From positions 62,001 to 126,000 of the forward strand of contig NZ_CP009110.1 of the NCBI RefSeq assembly GCF_000739085.1: 64,000 bases of DNA. The letters run 5' to 3'. Position 1 is the first letter of the stretch, and each line of letters opens with the position of its first letter. The position numbers and the translations under genes are program-made. The notes under the pieces are model-generated. The model made no database searches and had not been told where the DNA came from. It worked only from the letters and a program-made list of their open reading frames with translations. Of the stretch, positions 17,000 through 26,032 are shown piece by piece. The DNA comes from Amycolatopsis methanolica 239 (lineage in GTDB: Bacteria > Actinomycetota > Actinomycetes > Mycobacteriales > Pseudonocardiaceae).

Positions 17000-17869
17000 C
17001 TAGAGCTTTCCGGCGATTGCCTCTGCCAGTGCGAGGATTCGCTGCGCGTTCTCCACGTGCAGGTTCTCGATCATCCGCCCGTCCACGGTCACCACGCCGC
17101 GTCCCTCGGACTTCGCCTCCTCGAATGCGGCGATGATCTTCCGCGCCTGTGCGACCTCGTCGTCCGACGGTGCGAACACCCGGTTGCACGGCTCGATCTG
17201 GCCAGGATGAATGAGGGTCTTGCCGTCGAACCCGAACTGGCGTCCCTGCAGGCACTCCGCCTCGAACCCGGCCAGGTCCTTCACGTCGTTGTAGACGCCG
17301 TCCAGGATGACCTTGCCCGTCGCCCGTGCGGCGAGCAGGCACAGCGACAGTCCACCCAGGAGCGGGGCCCGGCCGCGGACGAACTCCGCGTGCAGCTCCT
17401 TGGCCAGGTCATTCGTCCCCATCACGAGCACCGTCAGACGCTCGCTCGCCGACGCGATCTCCTCCGCGTGCAGCATCGCGACCGGGGTTTCGACCATCGC
17501 CCAGATCTTCGTCGAATCGGGCGCCCCGCCGAGCTCCAGCGCGCGCTCGATGTTGTGCACCTCGGCCGCCGAGTTGACCTTCGGCACGACCACGGCGGCC
17601 GGGCCCGCCTGGGCCGCCGCCCGGAGGTCCGCGTCGTGCCACTCGGTGTCCAGTCCGTTGACCCGGATGGTCACCTCGCGGCTGCCGTAGTCGCCCGACG
17701 CCGCCGCCGCGCACACCCGCTCCCGCGCCGCCTCCTTCGCGTCCGGTGCGACCGCGTCCTCCAGGTCCAGGATCAGCGCGTCCGCGGGCAGGGTCTTCGC
17801 CTTCTCCAGCGCCCGCTCGTTCGCGCCCGGCATGTACAGCACCGAACGCCGCGGCTTCACTCCACTCAT
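17000..17869 (-). CDS. CitE-like HpcH/HpaI-family lyase, probable malyl-CoA thioesterase type (Mcl2-like)
   Basis: The 289-aa TIM-barrel protein shows [27 protein letters not shown] (metal and CoA region), the arginine of [18 protein letters not shown] and [10 protein letters not shown]. This is the CitE-like fold acting on (3S)-citramalyl- or malyl-CoA esters. Its neighbour is a second, longer family member, and in Rhodobacter such a pair is malyl-CoA/beta-methylmalyl-CoA lyase plus (3S)-malyl-CoA thioesterase of the ethylmalonyl-CoA pathway. That assignment is by analogy. ATG 17869 overlaps the upstream stop by four bases. Confidence 0.85.
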   Translation of the reverse strand: MSGVKPRRSVLYMPGANERALEKAKTLPADALILDLEDAVAPDAKEAARERVCAAAASGDYGSREVTIRVNGLDTEWHDADLRAAAQAGPAAVVVPKVNSAAEVHNIERALELGGAPDSTKIWAMVETPVAMLHAEEIASASERLTVLVMGTNDLAKELHAEFVRGRAPLLGGLSLCLLAARATGKVILDGVYNDVKDLAGFEAECLQGRQFGFDGKTLIHPGQIEPCNRVFAPSDDEVAQARKIIAAFEEAKSEGRGVVTVDGRMIENLHVENAQRILALAEAIAGKL

Positions 17870-18936
17870 GCCAGCGCTTCCTTCGTCGCCTCGTCGTACG
17901 CCTGCTTCAGCTCCGGGTCGCGCTCGGCCAGCTTGTCCGCCAGCTCCGCGACCACCCGGCACTGCTTGACCGAGGCGTCGTCCTGCATCTTCCCGTCGAT
18001 CATGACCGCGCCGGTGCCGTCCCCCATCGCCGCGATCACCTTCCGCGCCCACGCGACGTCCTTCGGCTCCGGCGAGAACACCCGCTTCGCGATGTCCACC
18101 TGCACCGGGTGCAGCGTCCAGGTGCCGACACAGCCGAGCAGGAACGCGTTGCGGAACTGGTCCTCGCAGGCCACCACGTCCCGGATGTCCCCGAACGGCC
18201 CGTAGTACGGCAGGATCCCGTGCATCGCGCAGGCATCGACCATCCGCGCGACCGTGTAGTGCCACAGGTCCTGCTGGTAGGTGGTGCGGCCTTCGTGCAA
18301 GTCCTCGCCGACCGGGTCGGTCCGCACCAGGTAGCCGGGGTGCCCGCCGCCGACGCGGGTCGTCTTCATGCGGCGACTCGCGGCGAGGTCGGCCGGGCCC
18401 AGCGAAATGCCCTGCATGCGCGGGCTCGCGCCGGCGATCTCCTCGACGTTCGCGACCCCGCTCGCGGTCTCCAGGATCGCGTGCACCAGCAGCGGCCTGC
18501 GCAGACCTGCCCGCGCTTCCAGCTGGGCCAGCAACCGGTCGACGTAGTGGATGTCCTGCGCGCCCTCGACCTTCGGCACCATGATCACGTCGAGTTTGTC
18601 GCCGATCTCCGTGACCAGCGTGATCAGGTCGTCCAGCACCCACGGCGAGTCGAGGCTGTTGATCCGCGTCCACAGCTGCGTCGAGCCGAAGTCGGTGGCC
18701 TTCGCGATCTCCACCAGGCCCTGGCGCGCGGCCTCCTTGCGGTCCGCGCGCACCGCGTCCTCGAGGTTGCCGAGCAGCACGTCGACCTTCTTGGCCAGGT
18801 CGGGGACCTTCGCCGCCATCTTCGCGTTGCTGGGGTCGAAGAAGTGGATCATCCGCGACGGCAGCGCGGGGATCTCGCGGACGGGGTCGGGCGCCCCCAC
18901 GGCGAGGGGCGCGAAGAAGTCCTTCGGCGAGCGCAT
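17866..18936 (-). CDS. L-malyl-CoA/beta-methylmalyl-CoA lyase-like protein (Mcl1 type)
   Basis: The 356-aa HpcH/HpaI-family protein opens with [14 protein letters not shown] and [20 protein letters not shown], a start characteristic of malyl-CoA lyases, followed by [38 protein letters not shown] and [11 protein letters not shown]. It would cleave or form malyl-CoA from glyoxylate plus acetyl- or propionyl-CoA. ATG 18936 has GGGAGGAC upstream; the in-frame extension to 19017 looks non-coding. It is first in a two-gene operon with the CitE-like protein and divergent from the Ser/Thr kinase. Confidence 0.87.
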   Translation of the reverse strand: MRSPKDFFAPLAVGAPDPVREIPALPSRMIHFFDPSNAKMAAKVPDLAKKVDVLLGNLEDAVRADRKEAARQGLVEIAKATDFGSTQLWTRINSLDSPWVLDDLITLVTEIGDKLDVIMVPKVEGAQDIHYVDRLLAQLEARAGLRRPLLVHAILETASGVANVEEIAGASPRMQGISLGPADLAASRRMKTTRVGGGHPGYLVRTDPVGEDLHEGRTTYQQDLWHYTVARMVDACAMHGILPYYGPFGDIRDVVACEDQFRNAFLLGCVGTWTLHPVQVDIAKRVFSPEPKDVAWARKVIAAMGDGTGAVMIDGKMQDDASVKQCRVVAELADKLAERDPELKQAYDEATKEALA

Positions 18937-19034
18937 CCGTCCTCCCTTGGCACAGCCGTTGTAACCGATGAGTAACCCTAACCACGAAACCAGGGGAACC
19001 GCTGCGGCGAAGCTCACCTCGGAGTGAGGTGCGA

Positions 19035-20780
19035 ATGCGGAACTGGGCGGTGCCGGGCTTCACCGAAGTCGGGTTGCTGGGCGAAGGCGGGTTCGGCGAG
19101 GTCGTGCTGGCCAGGCACGACCCGTCCGGCACCCCGGTGGCGATCAAGTACCTGTTCGGGAAGCACCTCGGCGACCCGGCGCGGCTGACCGCGTTCCGGC
19201 ACGAGGCGCAGCTGCTGAGCCGCATCCGGTCGCCGCACGTCGCCCGGCTCTACGAGTTCCACGAGAGCCCGCACGGCGCGGCGATCGTGATGGAGGCCGT
19301 TCACGGCGTCTCGCTGCGTGAGGTCCTCGGCCACGACGGCGTGCTGCCGCCCGAGTCGGCGCTCGCGGTGCTGAAGGGCTCGCTGCTCGGGCTGGCCGAC
19401 GCGCACCGGGCCGGGGTCGTGCACCGCGACTACAAACCGGCGAACGTGCTGGTCGGGCCCGGTCGGGAGAGCAAGCTGGTCGACTTCGGCATCGCCGTGC
19501 TGGCCGGGCGGCCCGGCGTGCCCGCGGGCACCCCGGCGTACATGGCGCCCGAGCAGTGGCGCGGCGGGCCCGCCGCCCCGGCGACCGACGTGTACGCGGC
19601 GACCTGCGTGTTCTTCCAGAGCATCGCCGGGCGGCAGCCGTACCAGGGCACGACCACCGACGAGCTCCGGGACCTGCACGAGAACGCGCCGGTGCCGCTC
19701 GACGCGGTTCCGGCGCCGGTGCGCGGGCTGATCGCGCGCGGCATGGCGAAGGAGGCGGACCGGCGGCCGTCCGCGGCGGCCGAGTTCGTCGCCGAACTGG
19801 AGACCGCCGCGGTCGCCGGGTACGGCCCGGACTGGGAGCAGCGCGGCCTGGGCAGGCTGGCCCAGCGGGCCGGGGCGTTGCTGGCGTTGTCGCCGCTGGC
19901 GCTGCTCGGCGCCGGGACCGCGGCCGCGCCGGGAGCCGCGGCGGGCGGGCTGGCGGCGGTCGGCACCGGCATCGGTCTCGGCGCGAAGATCGGCGCCACG
20001 CTGGTCGCCGTCGCGGTCGGCATCGGCGCGGTGATCGGCACGATCGCGGTGATCGGCAACGGCGAAACCCTCCCGCCGGTCGCCGCGGCGCCACCCGCCG
20101 AGCAGCAGGCGGCGGTCCAGGTCAGCCTGCTGACCCGCACCGAACCCGGCGCCGGGTTCCACGTCGACGCGCAGTACGCCGCGATGAGCGGGATGCGGGA
20201 CCCCGCGGTGCAGGACCGGGTCAACGCCGCGCTCGCGAAACCGCTCGACGACTTCACCGCCTACGTCCGCTCCGGGATCGTCGACCCGACGGAGGACCCG
20301 GTGATCGAGAACAAGGTCACCATCGGCAGGCAGGACGAGCGGATCGTGTCCGTGCGGTACGACCTGATGGTGCAGTCGAGCCAGTTCGGCAACCACGGCG
20401 GCTACGCCATCCTGTGGCTGAACGTCGACCTGTCGACCGGGCAGGTGATCACCGCCGGGGACGTCCTCGACGGCATCGCGGCCGACCAGAACGCGATGAG
20501 CGTGCTGGAGGCGCGGATCCTCGCCCGCTCACCGGGCGGCTACTGCGACGGCGGCGAACCGTTCGGCGAGCGCACCCCGCTCGCGCCGCAGGACCTGCAG
20601 CCGTGGGGGATCCTCGACGCGCCCGCGCTCCAGCTGGGATTCCGGCCAGACGGAGTGGTGTTCTGGCTCGCCACCGACGCGCGGAACTATCCGATGGCGT
20701 GTGGGTTCCACGAGGTCGTGGTTCCCTACTCGGAGGTGGCCGACCTGATGACACCGCTGGGCCGGGAACTCCTGCCCTGA
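19035..20780 (+). CDS. membrane Ser/Thr protein kinase with extracytoplasmic C-terminal domain
   Basis: This 581-aa protein has an N-terminal Hanks kinase domain (about 8-265): glycine loop [15 protein letters not shown] lysine, catalytic loop [12 protein letters not shown] (Tyr replaces the usual Leu after HRD), VDFGIA, and APEQW in the P+1 region. An Ala/Gly-rich stretch near 280-345 supplies one or two membrane passes. The roughly 230-residue exterior domain ([12 protein letters not shown]... ADDVLDGI) resembles RsiV/DUF3298-like folds rather than PASTA repeats. It starts at ATG 19035 with GAGG five bases upstream; GTG 19029 is possible. The ligand is unknown. Confidence 0.9.
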   Translation: MRNWAVPGFTEVGLLGEGGFGEVVLARHDPSGTPVAIKYLFGKHLGDPARLTAFRHEAQLLSRIRSPHVARLYEFHESPHGAAIVMEAVHGVSLREVLGHDGVLPPESALAVLKGSLLGLADAHRAGVVHRDYKPANVLVGPGRESKLVDFGIAVLAGRPGVPAGTPAYMAPEQWRGGPAAPATDVYAATCVFFQSIAGRQPYQGTTTDELRDLHENAPVPLDAVPAPVRGLIARGMAKEADRRPSAAAEFVAELETAAVAGYGPDWEQRGLGRLAQRAGALLALSPLALLGAGTAAAPGAAAGGLAAVGTGIGLGAKIGATLVAVAVGIGAVIGTIAVIGNGETLPPVAAAPPAEQQAAVQVSLLTRTEPGAGFHVDAQYAAMSGMRDPAVQDRVNAALAKPLDDFTAYVRSGIVDPTEDPVIENKVTIGRQDERIVSVRYDLMVQSSQFGNHGGYAILWLNVDLSTGQVITAGDVLDGIAADQNAMSVLEARILARSPGGYCDGGEPFGERTPLAPQDLQPWGILDAPALQLGFRPDGVVFWLATDARNYPMACGFHEVVVPYSEVADLMTPLGRELLP

Positions 20781-20788
20781 TCCGTACG

Positions 20789-20797
20789 TTGTCCACA
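20789..20797 (+). other. DnaA-box-like nonamer downstream of the kinase gene
   Basis: TTGTCCACA matches the actinobacterial DnaA-box consensus exactly and is nine bases after the kinase stop. It also forms part of a small TCCAC-A-GTGGA inverted repeat, so a single chance occurrence is possible. Confidence 0.4.
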
Positions 20798-20884
20798 GTG
20801 GAACGTGAATGGAATTGCTCCGTTCGGCGGTACGGAAGCGCTGGGCGTCGGGTCGTTCAGCGGTCCGTCACCCATTCGGAAGCA

Positions 20885-20907
20885 GTGTCGGGCTGAAGTC
20901 CCGACAC
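20885..20907. terminator. hairpin in the kinase-downstream intergenic region
   Basis: GTGTCGGG, seven bases, CCCGACAC: a perfect 8-bp stem with no T-tract. It lies in the 277-base gap 20781-21057, which otherwise shows only a DnaA-box-like site and no gene. It could end the kinase transcript. Confidence 0.45.
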
Positions 20908-21057
20908 CGCTCATCGACCGGTCACCGACCGTTGAGCGCCGCCGATCGCAGGCGCTCCCATTGTCCACCGATCAACCGGCCCACCCCTGGTACCTCTTTC
21001 CATGTGCCTCTTTTCACGAGGTGCGGGTAGGGAATCAGCGGTAAGAGGAGGCGGATC

Positions 21058-21693
21058 GTGGCGGTTACACCAGGGCACACCGGAAACTCGGTGGTGGCCG
21101 GCGGACGATCGTTCCCCACCCGCGTGGTGCCGCCCGTCGAGTTGCCCGCCAGCGTCAGCGTGCTGGCCCGCGACGCCGCCGCCCAGCTGGGCTGGAAGGG
21201 TGTCGTGCTCCCCGAGGTCACGATGCTCGGCCGCCGCGTGTGCGTCGTCGCCAAGCTGCGCACCGCCACCCACGCCGAGCGGATCGCGATGGGCGTCGCC
21301 CCGGTGACCGACCGCGCGACCGTCGCCACCTGGACGTGGCCGGAGTTCGCGCCGACCGCCCCGGCCCCGGCCGCGGAGATCGTCGGCGTCCTCGCTGTCG
21401 CCCGGCACTGGCGCACCGGGATGGCGTCCGCCGTGCCGTTCAGCCGCTACGGCGAGGCGGCCGTGGTGCTGCCGACGTCGGCCGTGCTGAGCCGCGACTA
21501 CCTGGACAACTGCCTGCCGCGCGCCCGTTCCTACGGCGTGGGCGTGGTCACCGCCGACGAGGACGCCCGGGTCGACTTGGACATCGACGTGCGCCGCGAG
21601 CGCATCCTCCTCCCCGAGGACGCGGTGTCCCGCTGGATCAACGAAATGGTCTACGAGCAGCTCCTCGCCTCCTACGACCTGCCGGTGGCCTGA
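21058..21693 (+). CDS. 211-aa protein of unknown function
   Basis: I cannot assign this protein to a family. It has no signal peptide or membrane helix. It contains RRVCVVAKLRTATHAERIAMG, a Pro/Ala-rich linker near 95-105, and an acidic C-terminus with LDIDVRRERILLPEDAVSRWINEMVYEQLL. It starts at GTG 21058 with AGAGGAGG upstream. It is followed 21 bases later by a NAD(P)-binding protein that has its own leaderless-type promoter, so an operon is uncertain. Nothing in the context points to a role. Confidence 0.78.
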   Translation: MAVTPGHTGNSVVAGGRSFPTRVVPPVELPASVSVLARDAAAQLGWKGVVLPEVTMLGRRVCVVAKLRTATHAERIAMGVAPVTDRATVATWTWPEFAPTAPAPAAEIVGVLAVARHWRTGMASAVPFSRYGEAAVVLPTSAVLSRDYLDNCLPRARSYGVGVVTADEDARVDLDIDVRRERILLPEDAVSRWINEMVYEQLLASYDLPVA

Positions 21694-21701
21694 CCCCGGC
21701 C

Positions 21702-21707
21702 TAGAGT
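21702..21707 (+). promoter_or_regulatory. -10 element for a leaderless start at 21715
   Basis: TAGAGT ends seven bases before ATG 21715, which places transcription initiation on the start codon. No clear -35 is visible. Confidence 0.5.
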
Positions 21708-21714
21708 CAGTTCC

Positions 21715-22365
21715 ATGCGAGTCGTCATCGCCGGAGGGCACGGGAAGATCGCGCGTCACCTGGAGCGGCTGCTGGCCGGCACCGGGGACGAGGCCGTTGG
21801 CATAATCCGCAACGTCGAGCAGGCCTCCGCCCTGCGCGACCTCAGCGCCGAGCCGGTCGTGCTCGACCTGGAGTCCGCCGCGGTCGACGAGGTCGCCGAC
21901 GTGCTGAAGGGCGCGGACGTCGCGGTGTTCGCCGCCGGCGCGGGCCCCGGCAGCGGCGCGGCCCGCAAGGAGACGGTGGACCTCGGCGCCGCGCGGCTGT
22001 TCGCCGACGCCGCGGAGCGCGCCGGCGTCCGGCGGCACATCCAGATCGGCTCGATCGGCGTCGACCGCCCGGCCCGCCCCGGCACCGACGAGGTGTTCGC
22101 GGCGTACCTGCGCGCGAAGAAGGCCGCCGAGGACGACCTGCGCGCCCGCGACCTGGACTGGACCATCCTGCGCCCCGGCCGCCTCACCGACGAGCCCGCG
22201 ATCGGCGAGGTCCACCTGGCCGACAAAGTCGACTACGGCGAAATCCCGCGCGAGGACGTCGCCGCGGTGCTGGTCGCGCTCTTCGAGGAGCCCCGCTCGT
22301 TCCGCCGCACGCTGGAACTGGTGACCGGCGACACGCCCGTCGACGAAGCGATCACCCGCTTGTAG
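21715..22365 (+). CDS. NAD(P)-binding atypical SDR (SDR_a5/NmrA-like, YwnB/HSCARG type)
   Basis: The 216-aa Rossmann protein has MRVVIAGGHGKIARHLERLLAG with the atypical GxxGxxG of SDR_a5 proteins, then VFAAGAGPGSG, IQIGSIGVD and WTILRPGRLTDE (the LRP motif of the group). The classical Tyr-x-x-x-Lys dyad is replaced by YLRAKKAAE. Members act as NADPH sensors or reductases of unknown substrate. The message is probably leaderless (TAGAGT at 21702-21707). The stop directly abuts the ATG of the ADP-ribosylglycohydrolase remnant. Confidence 0.86.
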   Translation: MRVVIAGGHGKIARHLERLLAGTGDEAVGIIRNVEQASALRDLSAEPVVLDLESAAVDEVADVLKGADVAVFAAGAGPGSGAARKETVDLGAARLFADAAERAGVRRHIQIGSIGVDRPARPGTDEVFAAYLRAKKAAEDDLRARDLDWTILRPGRLTDEPAIGEVHLADKVDYGEIPREDVAAVLVALFEEPRSFRRTLELVTGDTPVDEAITRL

Positions 22366-22974
22366 ATGACTCAGGAGAGCATCGAGATCGCGGGCTGGCC
22401 CGCGGACGAGGCCCGCCGCCGGTCGCGCAAGATGTCGGACTGGCATCGGGACGGGACAGCGGCTCCGCGGGCAGCGGGGCATCGAGAGCCGGTTCCTCGG
22501 CGCGGTCTTTTCGGCCGCGCTCGGGGACGCGATGGGGTACCGGGTCGCGGCGATGGGCGCCGAAGCGTTGCGGCGTCAGAACGAGCGGTGGTTTACCGAA
22601 CCCGTGTTCCCCAACGGCGTCGCGCTGGTCTCGCCGAACACGCAGCTCGTGCTGTTCACGGCCGAGTCGATGATCGGACCGCACGCGGCGGACCGGCCCA
22701 TCCCCGGACCGCCGTCGTCGTTCTGCCGCAACAACTCCTGCGCGGGCAACCGCTGCCAGCGGCGATCGCCGCGGTCCGGCTGCTGAACCAGCCGGAAGCC
22801 GCTCCGGTGGTCCAGGCCCTCGACGCCGCGGTCGAACTCGCCCGCACCGTCGAGGCGCCGGCTTCACCACAGCAGCTGACCGCCACCCGCGACCTGCTCG
22901 CCGAGTTCGGGCCGCAGCCGCCGGGCGATCCACTGTGGATTCACCGCTACTGGCACGACCGACGGGCCGCCTAG
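22366..22974 (+). pseudogene. decayed ADP-ribosylglycohydrolase (DraG-like) gene
   Basis: Parts of one protein appear in two frames. Frame 1 gives MTQESIEIAGWPADEARRR. After an apparent extra G near 22452, frame 2 gives ESRFLGAVFSAALGDAMGYR and SPNTQLVLFTAESMI, the hallmark N-terminal motifs of DraG-type ADP-ribosyl hydrolases (normally SDDTQM, here altered). The text then returns to frame 1 with LPQQLLRGQPLPAAIAAVR and ends at 22974. The roughly 200-residue middle with the second metal site is missing, so it is inactive. It shares a CTAG stop with the convergent oxidase gene. Confidence 0.72.
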
Positions 22975-24278
22975 GGCAACGGGCCGAGCACCCGGTCCAC
23001 ATAGGAGTTCCGGAACACCCCGGCCGGGTCGCAGCGTTGCGCCACCTTCACGAAGTCGTCGAAGTGCGGGTAGCGCTCGCGCAGCGCTGCGGCGTCCAGG
23101 GTGTGCATCTTGCCCCAGTGCGGGCGCCCGCCGACGGCCCCGACGATCGACTCGAAGCCGGCGAAGTACTCGCGGTAGGGCATGCCGACGAACTGGTGCA
23201 CGGCGATGTAGGCGGAGTCGCGGCCCTGCGCCGTGGACATCCAGATGTCGTCCGCCGCCGCGACGCGCACCTCCACCGGGAACGCCACCGGGTTCTCCAG
23301 CCGCGGCACCAGCGCCCGCAGCTCGCACAGGACCTCGTGCAGTGATTCACGTGGAACGGCGTACTCCGACTCCACGAACCGCACCCCGCGGTGGGTCACG
23401 AAAACCCGGTGCGAGGTGTCCGAGTACTCGCGTGCCGACAACGCCGCCGACGCGAACCGGCCGAGCGGCTGGACCAGTCGCGGCACCGCGCGGCCGATGC
23501 GGCACAGCGTGCCGAACGCGATGTTCTCCATGATCTCGTAGTCGAAGAACTCCCGGGCCCGGCTTAACGGCCGCGGCGTTTCGCCGGCCGGCAGCCGGTT
23601 GTTGCGCTTGACCAGCGCGTTCTTCCCGTACGGGAACCAGTAGAACTCGAAGTGGTCGTTCTCGGCCGCGAAGGTGTCGAACCCCTCCAGCACCTGCTCC
23701 AGCGGCTCCGGCCGCTCCTGCGCGGCGAGCGCGAACGCCGGTTCGCACTGCAGCGTCACGTGCGTGATCACGCCGACCGCGCCGAGCCCGACGCGGGCGG
23801 CGGCGAACAGGTCCGGCTGCCGGTCGGCCGAGCACGTGACCACCGAACCGTCGGCGAGCACCAGTTCCAGCTGCACGATCTGCGTGGCCAGCCCGCCGAG
23901 CCGCGCACCAGTGCCGTGCGTGCCGGTCGACACCGCGCCCGCGATCGTCTGCGCGTCGATGTCCCCGAGGTTGGTCAGCGCCAGGCCCAGTCCGTCCAGC
24001 TCGGCGTTGAGCTGCCGGATGGTGGTGCCCGACCGCACCGTGACGCGGTGGCTCCCGGCGTCGACCGCGGCGATCCCGGTCCAGCCGCGGAGGTCGATCG
24101 CGTCCGAGTCGGCCACCGCGATCGGCGTGAACGAGTGCCCGCTGCCCCACGCGCGGACGCGGCGGCCGTGCACCGCGACGCGGGTGACGACCTCCGCGAT
24201 CTCGGCCGCGCTGCGCGGGGTGTGGATGCGCTGCGGGTCCGCGCTCGCGGTCCCCGCCCAGTTCTGCCACCGGCTCAT
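22971..24278 (-). CDS. FAD-linked aldonolactone oxidase (D-arabinono-1,4-lactone oxidase family)
   Basis: The 435-aa flavoprotein has the PCMH FAD domain: VRAWGSGHSFTPIAV near 42-56 (His in the GSGHS loop), LGDIDAQTIAGAVSTGTHGTG and GLGAVGVITHVTL. The C-terminal ALO domain carries the family HWxK motif as RPHWGKMH near 387-394. Such enzymes oxidise sugar lactones or related alditols with oxygen or another acceptor. It starts at ATG 24278 and is divergent from the amino-acid deaminase/aldolase gene, a neighbourhood seen in many actinobacteria. Confidence 0.9.
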   Translation of the reverse strand: MSRWQNWAGTASADPQRIHTPRSAAEIAEVVTRVAVHGRRVRAWGSGHSFTPIAVADSDAIDLRGWTGIAAVDAGSHRVTVRSGTTIRQLNAELDGLGLALTNLGDIDAQTIAGAVSTGTHGTGARLGGLATQIVQLELVLADGSVVTCSADRQPDLFAAARVGLGAVGVITHVTLQCEPAFALAAQERPEPLEQVLEGFDTFAAENDHFEFYWFPYGKNALVKRNNRLPAGETPRPLSRAREFFDYEIMENIAFGTLCRIGRAVPRLVQPLGRFASAALSAREYSDTSHRVFVTHRGVRFVESEYAVPRESLHEVLCELRALVPRLENPVAFPVEVRVAAADDIWMSTAQGRDSAYIAVHQFVGMPYREYFAGFESIVGAVGGRPHWGKMHTLDAAALRERYPHFDDFVKVAQRCDPAGVFRNSYVDRVLGPLP

Positions 24279-24351
24279 GAAGTGCTCACCCGTCCGTGTC
24301 GAGTGACGAAACCGTAAGTGAAAGGTATTCGCGTTTCAAGTTTTTCTGACG

Positions 24352-24357
24352 TACGGT
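24352..24357 (+). promoter_or_regulatory. -10 element for a leaderless start at 24364
   Basis: TACGGT lies six bases before ATG 24364. It follows an AT-rich patch (GTTTCAAGTTTTTC) that stands out against the GC-rich surroundings of this divergent promoter region. Confidence 0.5.
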
Positions 24358-24363
24358 CCTAGC

Positions 24364-25551
24364 ATGACGACCTCCGCGACCACGTACGACACGGTGACGA
24401 AGGATCTCGATCCGCCGCTCGCCCTCGTCGACCTGGCCGCGTTCGACGCCAACGCCGCCGATCTGGTGGAGCGCGCCGCGGGCTTGCCGATCCGCCTGGT
24501 GAGCAAGTCCGTGCGCTGCCGCTACCTGATCGAGCGCGCGCTCGCGACGCCCGGGTTCGCCGGGTTGATGTGCTACTCGCTGGCCGAAGCCCTGTGGCAC
24601 GCCGGCCTGGGCACGAGCGACGACATCCTGGTCGCCTATCCGACAGCCGATTTCGGCGCGCTGCGCGCACTCGCGGCCGACGAGCGGGCCCGCGCCACGA
24701 TCACGATCGTGGTCGATTCGGCCGAGCACCTGGACCTCGTGGACGCCGCGCTGGGCCACGACCACCCGGAGATCCGGGTGTGCCTGGAACTCGACGCGTC
24801 CTGGCGGCCGCTGCCGTTCGTGCACGTCGGGACCCGCCGCTCGCCGGTCTTCACCGCGAAGCAGGCCGCGGCGCTTGCGCGGAAGATCGTGGCGCGCCAA
24901 GGCTTCCGCCTGACCGGGCTGATGGCCTACGAGGGCCAGATCGCCGGGCTGGGCGACGCCACCGGCAGCCGCGTCAACGACCTCGCCGTGCGCTGGATGC
25001 AGTGCCGGTCGTCGGCCGAGCTGTCCCGCCGTCGCACGGCCGCGGTGGAGGCGGTGCGGGAGGTCACCGACCTGGAGTTCGTCAACGGCGGCGGCAGCGG
25101 CAGCATCGAGCTGACCCGAGCCGACCGGGTGGTCACCGAGGTCGCGGCCGGGTCCGGGCTGATCGGCTCGACCCTGTTCGACGGCTACACCCGCTTCCGC
25201 CCGCAGCCCGCGGTCTTGTTCGCACTCCCGGTCGTCCACAAGCCGTCGCGCCGCATCGCCACGCTCTACTCCGGCGGTTTCGTCGCCTCCGGCCCGGCTT
25301 CGGCGAGCCGGCTGCCGTCCCCGTACCTGCCGGAAGGGTTGCGGCTGCTGCCGTTCGAAGGCGCCGGCGAGGTGCAGACTCCCGTGACCGGCAAGGCGGC
25401 CCGCGATCTGCGGGTCGGCGACCGGGTGTGGATGCGGCACGCGAAGGCGGGCGAACTCGCCGAGCGGTTCGACGCCTACCACGTCGTGGTGGACGGCCGG
25501 GTGGAGCGCACCGTGCCTACCTACCGGGGCGAACACCAGAACTTCGGCTGA
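24364..25551 (+). CDS. PLP-dependent amino-acid deaminase/aldolase (alanine-racemase-fold, D-threonine aldolase-like)
   Basis: The 395-aa fold-III PLP enzyme has the cofactor lysine at about 48 in RLVSKSVRC. A TIM barrel follows with AYEGQIAGLGD near 191 and FVNGGGSGSIEL near 240 for phosphate binding. The C-terminal beta domain ends with PTYRGEHQNFG. Known relatives are D-serine dehydratase and D-threonine aldolase. The exact amino acid is not clear. It appears leaderless (see 24352-24357). Downstream lies a hairpin with DnaA-box-like arms, then the convergent TetR remnant. Confidence 0.86.
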   Translation: MTTSATTYDTVTKDLDPPLALVDLAAFDANAADLVERAAGLPIRLVSKSVRCRYLIERALATPGFAGLMCYSLAEALWHAGLGTSDDILVAYPTADFGALRALAADERARATITIVVDSAEHLDLVDAALGHDHPEIRVCLELDASWRPLPFVHVGTRRSPVFTAKQAAALARKIVARQGFRLTGLMAYEGQIAGLGDATGSRVNDLAVRWMQCRSSAELSRRRTAAVEAVREVTDLEFVNGGGSGSIELTRADRVVTEVAAGSGLIGSTLFDGYTRFRPQPAVLFALPVVHKPSRRIATLYSGGFVASGPASASRLPSPYLPEGLRLLPFEGAGEVQTPVTGKAARDLRVGDRVWMRHAKAGELAERFDAYHVVVDGRVERTVPTYRGEHQNFG

Positions 25552-25552
25552 C

Positions 25553-25582
25553 TTGTCCACATGTCCACAACCCTGTGGACAA
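25553..25582. other. three DnaA-box-like nonamers forming a hairpin between convergent genes
   Basis: TTGTCCACA (25553-25561), ATGTCCACA (25561-25569) and, inverted, TGTGGACAA (25574-25582) fill the whole gap. The outer copies match the actinobacterial DnaA-box consensus and the middle one has one change. The same bases form TGTCCACA-ACCC-TGTGGACA (25562-25581), a perfect 8-bp stem with a 4-base loop, so the site may also be a bidirectional terminator. Confidence 0.55.
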
Positions 25583-25583
25583 C

Positions 25584-26016
25584 TCAGGCGAGTGTCGCCG
25601 CCGCCTGCCGCAGTTCGTCGAGCGTCCGCCGGGTCAGTTCGGCGAAGCCCAGCTGGTTGGCCGGGGCGATCCAGCGGGTGAACGCGGTCCGGAAGGCGAG
25701 GCTCCCGATCTCGGCGGCGAGGCTCGCGCCGGGTTCCGGCACGCCGCGTTCTCGCAGAGCGTCCCGGAAGGCGGTGGCGAGCTTGAGCAGCTCGCGCTCC
25801 CGCAGCTCGGTTGGCGTCGATGACGGCCTGCCGTTCCTGCGCCCACTTCAGCCGCTCCGGCCCGAAGAACACCGCGGTGGCTTCGAGAGCCGCGCCGATC
25901 GCCGCCAGCGGTTGGACCGGATCGGGCGCGGCGGTGATCCCCTCCGCGAGGACCTTGACCAGCGCGTCCTGACCGCCGAACAGCACCTTCCGCTTGTTGA
26001 TGTCACCAAGTGACAT
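25584..26016 (-). pseudogene. TetR-type regulator remnant without its HTH, frameshifted
   Basis: Reading from 26016, MSLGDINKRKVLFGGQDALV continues as a TetR-like C-terminal domain to AQERQAVIDAN. One extra base near 25810 then shifts the frame, and the rest (ELRERELLKLATAFRDAL through RRTLDELRQAAATLA) lies in the next frame to a TGA at 25584. The DNA-binding domain that should precede it is absent. The opposite side is occupied by the divergent epimerase gene, also frameshifted. Either this is real decay or the sequence has base-call errors here. Confidence 0.65.
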
Positions 26017-26018
26017 CA
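25998..26018. promoter_or_regulatory. 21-bp palindrome between the divergent TetR remnant and epimerase pseudogene
   Basis: TGATGTCAC-CAA-GTGACATCA is a perfect 9+3+9 inverted repeat, 15 bases before the epimerase ATG at 26033. Its size and place fit a TetR operator. It overlaps the first codons readable from the regulator remnant. Confidence 0.6.
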
Positions 26019-26032
26019 CTGAGGAGGATTCC

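Noticed and set aside
20781-21057. Small plus-strand frame starting near 20805
   Set aside because: It has no ribosome site, and the translation lacks any coding character. The gap holds a hairpin and a DnaA-box-like site instead.
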